From contig NZ_CP041166.1 of assembly GCF_009258045.1 (NCBI RefSeq), positions 1,116,001-1,180,000 on the forward strand: a stretch of 64,000 bases of DNA. Direction: 5' to 3'. The notes below the pieces were generated by a model. The model worked only from the letters and a program-made list of their open reading frames with translations. It had not been told where the DNA came from and ran no database searches. The position numbers were made by a program, and so were the translations under genes. Shown piece after piece: positions 25,930-35,767 of this stretch. This DNA is from Sulfurimonas xiamenensis (lineage in GTDB: Bacteria > Campylobacterota > Campylobacteria > Campylobacterales > Sulfurimonadaceae). Numbering within the stretch: position 1 is the stretch's first letter; every line of letters begins with the position of its first letter.

Positions 25930-26917
25930 TAAACCTTATCATTTTAAAGCGTTCGCCTAAAAAATTTGGCATTATCAATATTTTTACTTTTTCCAACTCT
26001 TGTTTATAGAGCTTCTCTTCTACATTTGCTTTTAGTATCTCAAGCAGTTCTAAAATACCCATCTCAACAAGGGCACTCATCTGAGCCTTCAGCTCTATAA
26101 ACTCTACGCCCGCCTCTTCATAAGCATCTTTTACATGAGCAAATGTGACATCATATGTTATATCAGATTTTGCAAAGAGCTCATCTCTTTTTATATTTTC
26201 ATCGAAAAACGGAATCACTTCATGTTTTGCATAAACTCTCAGCGAGAAATCAGGACGCGCCTGCATCTCTCCATAATCAAAACTCATAAACTCAAACTTC
26301 TTACATGCAGATACCATGCTTAAAGCAAACTCTTCATATCCGATAGCTATCTCGCCTCTATCTTTGTGATATTTCTGTGCCTTGTTTTTTACCCATTTGT
26401 CATCTAAATCAAAGATGACTTCATGTCCATCTACTCTTGCACTTTTTCCTTTATAATATAACTCACACGGAAATGCATCAAATATCTCGTTTGCTATAAA
26501 AAAAGCATTTTCACACTTTAATTCACTCAGGGATTTATAGTGTGTAAGAGAGACAACATTACCAAAACTCTCTTTAAAATAATTCTTCTGAAACTCCTGA
26601 AGTGCATCAAATCTCTCTATAATAACAAACTTCAGACTCTCTAAAAGCTTTGGTCTCAGAGTATATATAAACTCTATAATATCTGCTAAAAAATAACCGT
26701 GATGCGCACCGATTTCACAAACAACGCCATCCTCTTTTAAAAACCCTTCATCAACCAAAGAGATAATATGTTTTGCAATGGTACCGCCAAAAAATTTACT
26801 CGTACTGACTGCCGTGTAAAAATCTCCGCTTTTGCCTATCTCTTTGTAAGTAGCATAGTATCCATCTTTTCCATAGAGCCAATCACTCATATAATCGCTA
26901 AATTTACGACTCGCCAT
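25919..26917 (-). CDS. MidA/NDUFAF7-like SAM-dependent methyltransferase
   Basis: A 332-residue class I methyltransferase. The opening FSDYMSDWLYGKDGYYAT..GKSGDFYTAVSTSKFFG is the signature of the MidA/NDUFAF7 family, and VVCEIGAHHGYFLADII is the SAM-binding glycine loop. NDUFAF7 methylates an arginine of a complex I subunit in mitochondria; the target in Campylobacterota is unknown. The ATG is preceded by AAGGCGG. It stands between convergent pilT and the TolC gene. Confidence 0.85.
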   Translation of the reverse strand: MASRKFSDYMSDWLYGKDGYYATYKEIGKSGDFYTAVSTSKFFGGTIAKHIISLVDEGFLKEDGVVCEIGAHHGYFLADIIEFIYTLRPKLLESLKFVIIERFDALQEFQKNYFKESFGNVVSLTHYKSLSELKCENAFFIANEIFDAFPCELYYKGKSARVDGHEVIFDLDDKWVKNKAQKYHKDRGEIAIGYEEFALSMVSACKKFEFMSFDYGEMQARPDFSLRVYAKHEVIPFFDENIKRDELFAKSDITYDVTFAHVKDAYEEAGVEFIELKAQMSALVEMGILELLEILKANVEEKLYKQELEKVKILIMPNFLGERFKMIRFRKK

Positions 26918-26946
26918 TTACCGCCTTAGTGCATTTACATTTACGC

Positions 26947-28149
26947 CTAATCATTTTTATACATCTCATAAAGCGTTAATAGCTCTAGCTGCTTGTCAAG
27001 TTCGTATATCTTTACATCGCTTTTTTGAATTGCAACAGAATTTTGCAGCAACTCTACATCATATTGTGTTTTATAACCCGCCTGATAAAGCTCTTTTGTA
27101 TCTGATAATAACTTTTCATAAAGTTCCATATTTTCAACGCTAAGCTGTTTTTTTCTCTCAAAGTTTTCTATATTCTGCATTACCTGCTCAAAGATTGCTT
27201 TTAACTCTCTCATCTTGTCTTCAACAAGCAGTTGTGATTTAAGATAATCAATTTTTGAAGACTCTATATCTCTGAAGGTGTTGATATCCAAAGGCAGATT
27301 TACTTTAAACCCAAAGTTATAATAATCTTTCTCTTTTGCTGAACCAAACTGATATATGCTGTCACTCTTATCCCAGTTGTATCCTGCAGTTATATTCACC
27401 TTTGGAAGGTATTGTGCCACCGTTACATCTTTGGCATATCTGTTTTTAACGATCTCGCTCTCAGACATACCTAAAACTATATTATGCTTTAAAAATTGCT
27501 CTTGTGTTAAAATATTTAAATTTGGTACAAACGCATTTTTATAATTCATATCGCTTATAGCATTAAACTTTGAGATCAATCTCTCTTTGTTTGTTTCTAA
27601 ATCATAAAGTGCTTGAATCAAAATATTTCTATCAATAATAGCACTGTCTAAAAAGCCAGAATCAAGCTGACCGTTTAAATAATCCTCTTTTTTTTGTGCA
27701 AGATTTATCTCAGAATTTTCAATTTGAAGTTTTTGCTTGCTGACTTTTAGATCAATCTGCTTAATCTGCATCAACAAAGAGACAGCATCTTTTACCAACT
27801 TTCTTTTTGCAACATCTATAGAATAATCAGAGTAAATTCTAGAAGCCTCGGCGAACTTAATTCCATAGTAGATACCGCCGCTTTGAAAAATCGGCTGATC
27901 CATTTTTATAGAAGCGCTCTCAGAAGTTTGCTGCTCACCGTAAGGATCACTTTTTGAGTGCGTATAGTTTAAATTAAGAGGAGCAATCCATGAATCTCGA
28001 AGCTTTGAACTCTCAGCTTCATTTTTTTCATAATCATAAATAAACTGCTCTTTTTTGTTTTGCGAAATATAGCTGTCTAACTCTTCATCGCTAAAGAGCA
28101 GTGAACTACAAAGAAGTGACAGCGCTATTGAGAGATTTAAAACCTTCAT
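26947..28149 (-). CDS. TolC-family outer membrane efflux protein
   Basis: A 400-residue outer membrane channel subunit. It has a signal peptide (about 20 residues, LLCSSLLFS) followed by two long helical repeats rich in Gln/Asn/Lys, with the beta-barrel part in between (NINAGYNWDKSD and FGFKVNLPL). TolC proteins trimerise and dock with periplasmic adaptors; an adaptor is encoded three genes upstream in the same operon. The gene starts 44 nt before the argD stop, preceded by GGAAG, so it is translated from inside argD. Only adaptor and channel are present; no inner-membrane pump is in the window. Confidence 0.85.
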   Translation of the reverse strand: MKVLNLSIALSLLCSSLLFSDEELDSYISQNKKEQFIYDYEKNEAESSKLRDSWIAPLNLNYTHSKSDPYGEQQTSESASIKMDQPIFQSGGIYYGIKFAEASRIYSDYSIDVAKRKLVKDAVSLLMQIKQIDLKVSKQKLQIENSEINLAQKKEDYLNGQLDSGFLDSAIIDRNILIQALYDLETNKERLISKFNAISDMNYKNAFVPNLNILTQEQFLKHNIVLGMSESEIVKNRYAKDVTVAQYLPKVNITAGYNWDKSDSIYQFGSAKEKDYYNFGFKVNLPLDINTFRDIESSKIDYLKSQLLVEDKMRELKAIFEQVMQNIENFERKKQLSVENMELYEKLLSDTKELYQAGYKTQYDVELLQNSVAIQKSDVKIYELDKQLELLTLYEMYKND

Positions 28150-29290
28150 CTACTTCCTTTTTCGTAATTGTTAAAGCCGGTAATAGCCTAAGCGTATCTT
28201 TTCCGGCTCTTAAAACTATCACGCCCTCTTCTCTTGCGTTAGAGATTATTTTTGCAAGTGTTTCACCATCTTTTACACGAAGTCCGCACATCATTCCGAT
28301 TCCGACTTTGGAAGTAAATATATCTTTATGGGCATTATAAAATTTTTCCAGCTCACTATCAAAATACTCTATATTTTTTTGAAGTTCACCGCTCTCATTC
28401 ATCTCGTTTAATATATCTACAACTTCACATGCTGCTGCCGTACTTAAAAAGTTTCCGCCAAATGTTGAGCCGTGGTCTCCTGCGCTAAAAATATCTTTTA
28501 AGGTAGTCATAACGACACCGATTGGAACACCGCCGCCAAGGCCCTTTGCAAGAGTTACAACATCAGGCTCTATATCATAATAGTTTGATGCTAAAAATTT
28601 TCCTGTTCTGTAAACTCCGGTTTGCACTTCATCGACAATAAGCAATACATCTTTTGATTTTAAAAATTTTGCCAGCTTTTGAACCGCTTCTTTATCTAGC
28701 GGCTGCACACCACCCTCACCTTGAACAAGTTCTATCATAACTGCACAAGTATGCGCATCAACCAAACTCTCAACATGTTCTATGTTTTCTGCATAAACAA
28801 ATCCATCAGGGTATGGACCAAAATAATTATGCATATAAGCTTGACCTGTAGCCTTTACTGTAGTAATAGTTCTGCCGTGAAAAGAGTGTTGCAGCGTTAT
28901 CACTTTATATCTTTTTATCTCTCCATCTTTTTCGCCAAATTTTCTTGCTATCTTTATGGCTCCTTCATTTGCTTCCGCTCCGCTGTTTCCGAAAAAACAC
29001 TTCATATCATAACCGCTAGCCTCTACTATTTTTTGCGCTGCTCTAGCTTGTGGCGCGATATAGTAAAGATTTGAAGTATGTGTAATATTTGAAAGTTGTT
29101 TACAAATAGCATCATTTACTCTTTTATTTGCATGTCCAACACTTACAACTGCAATGCCCGAAGCAAAATCAATATATTTTTTACCATTTGCATCAACCAA
29201 TCTTGCATTATCACCACTTACAAACTCTACATCTGCTCTTGCATATGTAGGTAAAACATATTTTTTATCTAAATCTATAATATTATTCAT
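28106..29290 (-). CDS. argD: Acetylornithine aminotransferase
   Basis: A PLP-dependent class III aminotransferase of 394 residues that converts N-acetylglutamate semialdehyde to N-acetylornithine in arginine synthesis and may also serve lysine synthesis. Family blocks are YIDFASGIAVVSVGH, FFGNSGAEANEGAIK, HSFHGRT, LIVDEVQTGVYRTGK and the PLP lysine in TLAKGLGGGVP. Length and motifs are normal. It overlaps the molybdopterin enzyme gene by 4 nt (ATGA) and is itself overlapped by the TolC gene. No other arg genes are near. Confidence 0.94.
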   Translation of the reverse strand: MNNIIDLDKKYVLPTYARADVEFVSGDNARLVDANGKKYIDFASGIAVVSVGHANKRVNDAICKQLSNITHTSNLYYIAPQARAAQKIVEASGYDMKCFFGNSGAEANEGAIKIARKFGEKDGEIKRYKVITLQHSFHGRTITTVKATGQAYMHNYFGPYPDGFVYAENIEHVESLVDAHTCAVMIELVQGEGGVQPLDKEAVQKLAKFLKSKDVLLIVDEVQTGVYRTGKFLASNYYDIEPDVVTLAKGLGGGVPIGVVMTTLKDIFSAGDHGSTFGGNFLSTAAACEVVDILNEMNESGELQKNIEYFDSELEKFYNAHKDIFTSKVGIGMMCGLRVKDGETLAKIISNAREEGVIVLRAGKDTLRLLPALTITKKEVDEGFKSLNSAVTSL

Positions 29291-31023
29291 TTGTTGATTT
29301 CTACCTTATTTTCTTGAAATATTGCACTTTTTGTATAAAGAGCATGCTTTGATGTTGTCAAATTATTAACACCTTTTGTGCCGCTATAGATTAAAACACA
29401 ATCCTTTCGCAAATCATCATTGTGCTTCACCTTTAACTCGACACTGCCTGAAACCGAAGAGACTGTAACTATCTCATCCTCTGAAAATCCCAAAGAACTA
29501 TGCAGATATACACTATCATCACGATGAAATTGAGAATTTAAACTTACAGGACTCTTGCATGTTATAAGATACATCCCGCTCTCTTCTTCATCTATTTTTG
29601 AATCTAATTCATCCAAAAAAACAAATTGAGCATCATCCGTATCAAAACCATCTCTGTAAGGAACTGTTTCTCTATCTTCAACATACCAAAAACCATCTAT
29701 CTTCTGAACCGCAAATTTTTTAAAATACTTAAGATAAAACTCTTCACTCTCTAACGAAATTCCATACTCTTTGCATAAATAAGCGCTCAAATCATATTCA
29801 CTGATTCCAACATCACTAGAGATAACTTTAGGCATAAAAGAGATTTTGTTGTGCGAGTATGATGTCCTTATGTCGTTTTTATATAAAAAACTCTTCGCCG
29901 GAATAATCAAATGTGCAACTTCACTTGTCTCATTCTCATAAAGTCCAAAATAAACAATATTTTTTACTTTGCTTATAGACTCTTTTACTCTTGTAGTGTC
30001 TGGCATTTGAGAAAGCGGATTTGCTCCTTGAATAAATAGAGTTTTAAAATTGCCAAACTCTGTATCTACTTTAGAAACTTTTTTTGATTTTGTAAAAAAA
30101 GGAGAAGTTATTCCATCTCTTGATGCACCAAGATAACTTACACCGCAGCCCTCTTTTCCAAAAAGCCCCAGTATTGCAGCAAAAGCATCGATAGCTCTCA
30201 TAATATCAGCACCGTCACTATATTTTTGTATACCGACGCCGCAAACAATTGCAACTTTTTTATCTTTTATAACTCTAAGAATATCCCCAAGATCACCAAG
30301 CGAGACATCTATCTCTTCTAAAACAGCTTTGATTCTTATGTTTTGTGTTAATTCATAATAATCTTCATATTCACTTGCATATTTATCCAAAAACTCTTCA
30401 TTACACTCATCTTCAATATAGAGAAAACGACTAAGCAACATTGCTAAAAAAATATCAGTATGAGGTTTTAACTGAATGTGGATATCAGCAATCTTAGCGA
30501 TTTTTGTCTTTACAGGGTCGATAACAATAACAGTTTTATTTTTTATAAGTGGCAAAATATGACTGGATGTCGTATGCGGATTTCTTCCCCAAAATATAAC
30601 TACATCAGATTTTACAATCTCAGTAATTGGCATATTTTTATTGCTGCCTCTTCCCTCTACTATTCCGGCCTCCCCTGCTCCGTCACAAAGGGTTCCTTCA
30701 GTCAGTACCGCACCATAAGAAGCAAAAAAGTGATCTGTCACCTCTTGCATCAAAGCAAAATTTGCATTTCCTCTATAGTGCAAAATCTCATCTTTTTCAC
30801 TCTCTTCTATCATCTCTTTAAGAGTTTGCAATGCTTCAGACATAGAGATCTCTTTGCCATTATATCGCGGTTTTTCTATAAATTTATTTTTATGAAAATG
30901 ATTTAAATGCGGGCACAAAAAACCTTGCGTATAACCATTTTTTAAACCTTTTAATTTACCATTTTCGTAAACAATTTCACATGCATCATAACAATCTAAT
31001 GGACATGCGGTAATACTACTCAT
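29287..31023 (-). CDS. Molybdopterin-dependent oxidoreductase, small type
   Basis: A 578-residue member of the Mo/W-bisPGD (DMSO reductase) superfamily. It starts with an Fe-S motif CPLDCYDAC...C (Cys7, Cys11, Cys15, Cys37). GTLCDGAGEAG and DVVIFWGRNPHTTSSH are cofactor-region blocks, and IQGANPLSQMPDT is in the second half. The C-terminal 100 residues form a molydop-binding domain with SQFHRDD. There is no Tat signal, so it is cytoplasmic. The substrate cannot be told: the position that normally holds the Mo-ligating Ser, Cys or Sec is not clear. Overlapping the adaptor gene by 8 nt and argD by 4 nt ties it into an odd operon. Confidence 0.8.
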   Translation of the reverse strand: MSSITACPLDCYDACEIVYENGKLKGLKNGYTQGFLCPHLNHFHKNKFIEKPRYNGKEISMSEALQTLKEMIEESEKDEILHYRGNANFALMQEVTDHFFASYGAVLTEGTLCDGAGEAGIVEGRGSNKNMPITEIVKSDVVIFWGRNPHTTSSHILPLIKNKTVIVIDPVKTKIAKIADIHIQLKPHTDIFLAMLLSRFLYIEDECNEEFLDKYASEYEDYYELTQNIRIKAVLEEIDVSLGDLGDILRVIKDKKVAIVCGVGIQKYSDGADIMRAIDAFAAILGLFGKEGCGVSYLGASRDGITSPFFTKSKKVSKVDTEFGNFKTLFIQGANPLSQMPDTTRVKESISKVKNIVYFGLYENETSEVAHLIIPAKSFLYKNDIRTSYSHNKISFMPKVISSDVGISEYDLSAYLCKEYGISLESEEFYLKYFKKFAVQKIDGFWYVEDRETVPYRDGFDTDDAQFVFLDELDSKIDEEESGMYLITCKSPVSLNSQFHRDDSVYLHSSLGFSEDEIVTVSSVSGSVELKVKHNDDLRKDCVLIYSGTKGVNNLTTSKHALYTKSAIFQENKVEINK

Positions 31024-31813
31024 CTCTTAGTTCTACTTTAACAAGTTTTGAAAATAACTTTGGTGATTTTATAATAATCTGAGCCATATATTTGGATATA
31101 TTTTTACTATCTGCAATATTTAAAAGTCTTGAAATGTTATATGATGTTTTTTTATCATCTATATAGATAACTTTTTCTTTTGAATTGATTACATCAGGTT
31201 CATCTAGATATATTGTAAGCAGTGCTTTTGAAACATCAGCTACTTTTGCCAAAGGAGCTGCTACACTGACAACTTGACCCGGTTTTACAAGCATTTCATA
31301 GAGCACAAAATTCTCTGCAACTAAATTTTTATCTTTAATACTTCTCTCAAGCTGCGCTATTCTTAATTTTAAATCTGAAATTTGAACTTTTAAATTTTGA
31401 ATCTCTTTTTTTGTATTTAAGTATAGGTTTTCACTTGTTATCAAATCATAAAATTCTTTATCTTTTTCAACAGATGATTTAAATTTCAAAGGCTCTATTT
31501 TTCTATAATTTTCTCTTTTTTTCACAAGAGAATCTTCAAGGTTTACTAAAACAGCTTCGTTTATCTCTAAACTGTTTTTTGTATACATTAATTTTTCTTT
31601 TGTTAATTTAAGTTCTTTTTCATCAATTTCAGAATCTATTTTAATATATGGCTCAGCAGAAAGTTTTTTGCCTATTAAATTTTCATCAGCATAAACAATT
31701 AATCCAGATACATTTGAAGATATACTTCTCATTTCAAATGGTTCAACCTTGGCATAATAAACTTTAGCATATGAGAAACTAAACAGTAAAAAAAGTAGAG
31801 CAAATATTTTCAT
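31016..31813 (-). CDS. HlyD-like periplasmic adaptor protein
   Basis: A 265-residue protein from ATG 31813; a GTG at 31822 is a poorer start, since AAAGGTG sits right before the ATG. A signal peptide (about 17 residues, ALLFLLFSFSYA) is followed by a biotinyl-lipoyl half-motif (SSNVSGLIVYADENLIGKKL), a long coiled coil (about 65-165) and the second half-motif (VLYEMLVKPGQVVSVAAPLAKVAD). The architecture is that of membrane fusion proteins. It would bridge an inner-membrane pump and the TolC-family channel of the same operon, but the C-terminal barrel is short and the pump is not encoded here. Confidence 0.8.
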   Translation of the reverse strand: MKIFALLFLLFSFSYAKVYYAKVEPFEMRSISSNVSGLIVYADENLIGKKLSAEPYIKIDSEIDEKELKLTKEKLMYTKNSLEINEAVLVNLEDSLVKKRENYRKIEPLKFKSSVEKDKEFYDLITSENLYLNTKKEIQNLKVQISDLKLRIAQLERSIKDKNLVAENFVLYEMLVKPGQVVSVAAPLAKVADVSKALLTIYLDEPDVINSKEKVIYIDDKKTSYNISRLLNIADSKNISKYMAQIIIKSPKLFSKLVKVELRDE

Positions 31814-31850
31814 TATAAACACCTTTTATATTTTTATAAGGTTACCCGTA

Positions 31851-31882
31851 AACATGTAATATTTTTTTTAATATTACATGTT
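31851..31882. repeat. Perfect 13-bp palindrome between oadB and the adaptor gene
   Basis: AACATGTAATATT and its exact reverse complement are separated by six T. On the coding (minus) strand no T-run follows, so it is not a typical terminator. It lies about 38-69 bp upstream of the adaptor ATG and 14 bp after the oadB stop, a fitting place for an operator or an intercistronic hairpin. Confidence 0.6.
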
Positions 31883-31895
31883 ATCGAAAGTTTAA

Positions 31896-33227
31896 TTACT
31901 GAAACAGTGAAATAAGAACACCAGCTGCAACAGCTGAACCGATAACACCGGCAACATTTGGGCCCATCGCATGCATTAGAAGCATATTTGAGCGATCATA
32001 TTCCATACCAACTTTGTTAGATACGCGAGCCGCCATAGGAACAGCAGAAACACCTGCAGAACCAATAAGCGGATTTATCTTGTTTCCAGGAAAGAGATTC
32101 ATAATCTTAGCCATAATAACACCCGCAGCTGTTCCTGCAGAAAATGCCACTATACCAAGCGCTAATATAGCTAAAGTATCTGCAACTAAAAACTGATCTG
32201 CGGCTAGTTTTGAACCAACGGCTAGTCCTAAAAAGATAGTAACTATATTGATAAGCGCATTTTGCATTGTATCTGAGAGTCTGTCAACAACACCGCTCTC
32301 TTTAAGGAAGTTACCAAACATAAACGCACCAATAAGAGGCGTTGCATCAGGAAGAACTAAGATAGCAAGCACTAAAACCATAATAGGAAAAACCAATTTC
32401 TCTAAACGAGATACATGACGCATGGTACTCATCTTGATTCTTCTCTCAGCATCTGTTGTAAGTGCCTTCATAATAGGAGGTTGAATAATCGGAACCATTG
32501 CCATATATGAGTAGGAAGCAACCGCAATAGCTCCTAAAAGTTCGGGAGCGAGTTTTGTCGCTATAAATATAGAGGTCGGACCGTCAGCTCCTCCGATAAT
32601 CGAAATTGCAGAAGCCTGTTGAAGCGTAAAGTCAAAAAGAGGCGTATACTGAGCAAGAGCAACAGCTCCGACAAGTGTTCCAAAGATACCAAACTGTGCA
32701 GCACCACCAAGAAGTGCAGTCTTAGGGTTTGAGAGAAGTGGACCGAAGTCGGTCATGGCACCTACTCCCATAAATATCAAAATAGGAAAAAACTGATTTG
32801 CCAAACCCATCTCATACATAATACCCAAGAAACCGTCATGTCCTGCAATTCCTGCAATAGGAATGTTTGCCAAAAGTCCGCCAAAACCTATTGGAAGAAG
32901 AAGAAGAGGCTCAAAACCTTTTGCTATTGCAAGATAAAAGAGTAAAAATGTTATTAAAATCATAATAATTCTACCCCATGATTTATGAAAATCGCTCATT
33001 GTCTCCCCATGAGAGCTTAATTCATTTGGATTTGGATTTACAAGAGCACTCACTCCTGTAGATTCTAAAAATCCATCAATCATTTCTAGAAAAGGCTTGG
33101 CATGATAAGTTTCGTTTTTAGTAGCCGTTGCATCAACTAATGTATCAGCTGAAATCGTAGAAGCAAAAACAGTGTTAAAACTAAAAAGCAAAAACAGCGT
33201 GACAATTTTTATTACATTTTTTTTCAT
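31896..33227 (-). CDS. oadB: Oxaloacetate decarboxylase beta subunit (Na+-translocating)
   Basis: A 443-residue membrane protein with about ten to eleven helices. It carries out the carboxybiotin decarboxylation that is coupled to Na+ export. Family blocks include [27 protein letters not shown] (Na+ and substrate site) and [19 protein letters not shown] near the C-terminus. It starts with a signal-like hydrophobic stretch and a hydrophilic loop to about residue 85, longer than the shortest homologues. It lies 10 nt after oadA in the order oadG-oadA-oadB. Confidence 0.95.
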   Translation of the reverse strand: MKKNVIKIVTLFLLFSFNTVFASTISADTLVDATATKNETYHAKPFLEMIDGFLESTGVSALVNPNPNELSSHGETMSDFHKSWGRIIMILITFLLFYLAIAKGFEPLLLLPIGFGGLLANIPIAGIAGHDGFLGIMYEMGLANQFFPILIFMGVGAMTDFGPLLSNPKTALLGGAAQFGIFGTLVGAVALAQYTPLFDFTLQQASAISIIGGADGPTSIFIATKLAPELLGAIAVASYSYMAMVPIIQPPIMKALTTDAERRIKMSTMRHVSRLEKLVFPIMVLVLAILVLPDATPLIGAFMFGNFLKESGVVDRLSDTMQNALINIVTIFLGLAVGSKLAADQFLVADTLAILALGIVAFSAGTAAGVIMAKIMNLFPGNKINPLIGSAGVSAVPMAARVSNKVGMEYDRSNMLLMHAMGPNVAGVIGSAVAAGVLISLFQ

Positions 33228-33237
33228 TTATATTATC

Positions 33238-35037
33238 CTAGCCTAGCACTGCTACGACTTGACCTTCTACTACTTTATCATTTGTAGCAACATTGATTGT
33301 TTTAACGACACCACCTTTAGGTGCTACAACATCAATCTCCATTTTCATAGATTCTAAAATCATAATAACATCTCCTTCATTTACACTTTGTCCCGGATTT
33401 GCAACAATTTTCCAAACATTTCCTGGTAGTAATGCTTTAATATCTAAACTATTGCCTGATGATGGAGCAGCTTTTGGCTTTGGAGGCTCTATGCTCTCTC
33501 CATCTACCGCTGTAACTTGAATATCTGCATCACCCTCTGCAACTTGAACACTAAATTTTTGACCATCTACTACTACTGTATAACTTCCACTACCCATTTT
33601 TGAACTTCCTTCTTCTTCTTTTTTCATATTTGATTTTTTACGAACATTTAGTTCACCTTCTCCTTTTAAGAAGGTGATACCCTTGTCTTGACAAGCTGCT
33701 GCAATAAAAATATTTTCTTCGGTTATCTCAATATTTTCTTCTTTTAATTTGTTTATCCATGTATTTAATGACTTACTTTCATCAGCATTTGCCAAATCTA
33801 TAGCTTTTTCAGTTGTAGGCGGCAAGCCTAACTTCTCAGAAGCTATCTTAACAATTTCAGGATCAGGCGCAACTGGAGTTTTGCCAAAATATCCAAGCAC
33901 CATTTTTCCATATCCAGGAGCTATTGCATTCCATGGACCTTGCATAACATTATTAAGTGCTTGTTGAAAATAAAATTGTGACACAGGAGTTACAGATGTC
34001 CCATATCCCCCTTTTTCTACAACTTCAGTCATTGCAGCAATAACTTCCGGAAATTTATCCAACATACCGTTATCGCGCATCATTTGAGTATTCGCTGTAA
34101 GCGCACCGCCCGGCATTGGAGAGAATGGAATAATAGGAGAAACCATTGTTGCTTCAGGAGGCATAAAATAATCAGACAAACAGTTTTGAAGCTCTTTTTC
34201 ATAGGTAAGAATTTTACTGATTTCTAATCCGCCAAGATCATAATCCATACCTTTAGTAGCATGAAGCATTGTTAAAATATCTGGTTGACTTGTTCCGCCG
34301 CTTACAGGTGCTGCAGCCATATCTATTCCATCAACACCTGCCTCTAAAGCAGCCATATACGCTGCAACTGACACTCCAGCCGTTTCATGTGTATGAAGTC
34401 TTAAGTGTGTTCCCTCAGGTATTAATTGTCTTGCCATTTGTATAGTTTCAAAAACTTTTTGTGGATTTGAAGTACCTGATGCATCTTTAAAACAGATGCT
34501 GTCATAAGGTATTCCGCTATCTAATATTTCTCTAAGTGTTTTTTCATAAAATTCTACAGTATGCGCACCATAACATCCCGGAGGCAAATCCATCATAGTT
34601 ACTACTACTTCATGCTTTAAACCATGATGCGTAATTCTTTGAGCTGAATATTTCAAATTTTCTACATCATTTAAAGCATCAAAATTTCTAATAGTTGTTG
34701 TACCATGCTTTTTAAACATTTTTGCATGTAAGTCTATTAATTCTTTAGAACCAGTATCCAACATTACAGTATTAACACCACGAGCTAAAGTTTGAAGATT
34801 TGCATCAGGTCCTACAATCTCACGAAATCTGTCCATCATTTCAAATGCATCTTCTCTTAAATAGAAATACAAAGACTGAAATCTCGCACCACCCCCAAAT
34901 TCGAAATGGTTGATTCCGGCAGTTTTCGCAGCTTCTACAGCCGGAAAAAAATCATTCATCAATACACGACCACCGAACACTGACTGGAAACCATCTCTAA
35001 AAGTTGTGTCCATTATATCTATAAATTTTTTAGCCAT
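33238..35037 (-). CDS. oadA: Oxaloacetate decarboxylase alpha subunit (carboxyltransferase plus biotin carrier)
   Basis: A 599-residue protein. The carboxyltransferase TIM barrel (about 1-290) starts with DTTFRDGFQS, followed by the conserved PYC/OADA domain (about 290-470). The C-terminal biotinyl domain has the biotin lysine in ESMKMEID. It moves CO2 from oxaloacetate to biotin; OadB then releases it while exporting Na+. Homologous chains serve as pyruvate carboxylase subunit B in other bacteria; the neighbouring oadB and oadG favour the decarboxylase. A linker near residue 480 is rich in Lys and Glu (KKEEEGSSKMGSG). Confidence 0.94.
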   Translation of the reverse strand: MAKKFIDIMDTTFRDGFQSVFGGRVLMNDFFPAVEAAKTAGINHFEFGGGARFQSLYFYLREDAFEMMDRFREIVGPDANLQTLARGVNTVMLDTGSKELIDLHAKMFKKHGTTTIRNFDALNDVENLKYSAQRITHHGLKHEVVVTMMDLPPGCYGAHTVEFYEKTLREILDSGIPYDSICFKDASGTSNPQKVFETIQMARQLIPEGTHLRLHTHETAGVSVAAYMAALEAGVDGIDMAAAPVSGGTSQPDILTMLHATKGMDYDLGGLEISKILTYEKELQNCLSDYFMPPEATMVSPIIPFSPMPGGALTANTQMMRDNGMLDKFPEVIAAMTEVVEKGGYGTSVTPVSQFYFQQALNNVMQGPWNAIAPGYGKMVLGYFGKTPVAPDPEIVKIASEKLGLPPTTEKAIDLANADESKSLNTWINKLKEENIEITEENIFIAAACQDKGITFLKGEGELNVRKKSNMKKEEEGSSKMGSGSYTVVVDGQKFSVQVAEGDADIQVTAVDGESIEPPKPKAAPSSGNSLDIKALLPGNVWKIVANPGQSVNEGDVIMILESMKMEIDVVAPKGGVVKTINVATNDKVVEGQVVAVLG

Positions 35038-35045
35038 ACTAATCC

Positions 35046-35285
35046 TTAACTTTCTCTATGAAATTTAATTGCTGCTGTTATAGCTGCAACGATTTTTTTT
35101 TGCTTATCTTGAAGACTTGATTCTGAATTACTATTGCTTGGTTGAACTTCGGGAAAATATCTATGTATAATTTTTGACATCATAGCTATCAAAAATATTA
35201 GGATTGCAAGAAACAAAAATACTGCTCCCATCCCTACACCCATAAATTTTAAACCCTCTAATACAAGGTTAGTATCCATATTCAT
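35046..35285 (-). CDS. oadG: Oxaloacetate decarboxylase gamma subunit
   Basis: A 79-residue protein with one N-terminal membrane helix (GVGMGAVFLFLAILIFLIAM) and a short soluble tail. The family assembles the alpha subunit onto the membrane beta subunit. The C-terminus ends with VAAITAAIKFHRES, a pattern common in gamma subunits. It is first in oadGAB, 8 nt before oadA. Confidence 0.88.
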   Translation of the reverse strand: MNMDTNLVLEGLKFMGVGMGAVFLFLAILIFLIAMMSKIIHRYFPEVQPSNSNSESSLQDKQKKIVAAITAAIKFHRES

Positions 35286-35426
35286 ATACCTTTTCTTTCA
35301 TATTTCGCGCATATTGTATTATATTAATGTTTAAAAAGGCTTGTTGCTCTTTTTTAAATTATGACAAAGAGCTAAATTGTTACTTTTTGATTATATAATT
35401 CATAAAAAATTTCTATAGGACAAGCT

Positions 35427-35717
35427 GTGAAAAATGAAAATGTAGTAAAATTTGGGCGGATAAATACAATAGAAGGATACTCCTATTTAGCACTCGTTTT
35501 TATAGCAATGCCGATGAAATACTTTATGGATATACCTCTGGCAGTAAAAGTAGTAGGCATGATTCACGGAATACTTTTTATACTTTTTTGTATCCTTTTA
35601 GTAAGAGCATGGTATGAAGCAAAATGGCCATTTAAAAAAAATATACTGTTTTTTATAGCCTCTCTTGTACCGTTTGGAACTTTTTTTACAAAAGCTACAA
35701 TAAAAACTTATGAATAA
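35427..35717 (+). CDS. DUF3817-family small membrane protein
   Basis: A 96-residue protein with about three membrane helices. The block FGRINTIEGYSYLALVFIA followed by MPMKYFMD and MIHGILFILF is the signature of the DUF3817 family of unknown function. GTG is the start, with TAGGA upstream and a TATATAAT box before it. It lies divergent from oadGAB and precedes another small membrane gene on the same strand. Confidence 0.8.
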   Translation: MKNENVVKFGRINTIEGYSYLALVFIAMPMKYFMDIPLAVKVVGMIHGILFILFCILLVRAWYEAKWPFKKNILFFIASLVPFGTFFTKATIKTYE

Positions 35718-35767
35718 AAAAGTTTTTTTGCGTTAAAATAATTGGATTAAATAAGAGAGGAATTTTT

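Noticed and set aside
28721-29074. 117-codon plus-strand frame inside argD
   Set aside because: Antisense to the conserved PLP enzyme; no ribosome site.
33238-35037. OadA as pyruvate carboxylase subunit B
   Set aside because: Possible by sequence, but oadG and oadB flank it directly and no biotin carboxylase subunit gene is adjacent.
35341-35383. GCTCTTT/AAAGAGC inverted repeat upstream of the DUF3817 gene
   Set aside because: The 7-bp arms have a long AT-rich spacer and no T-run; too weak to call a terminator or operator.
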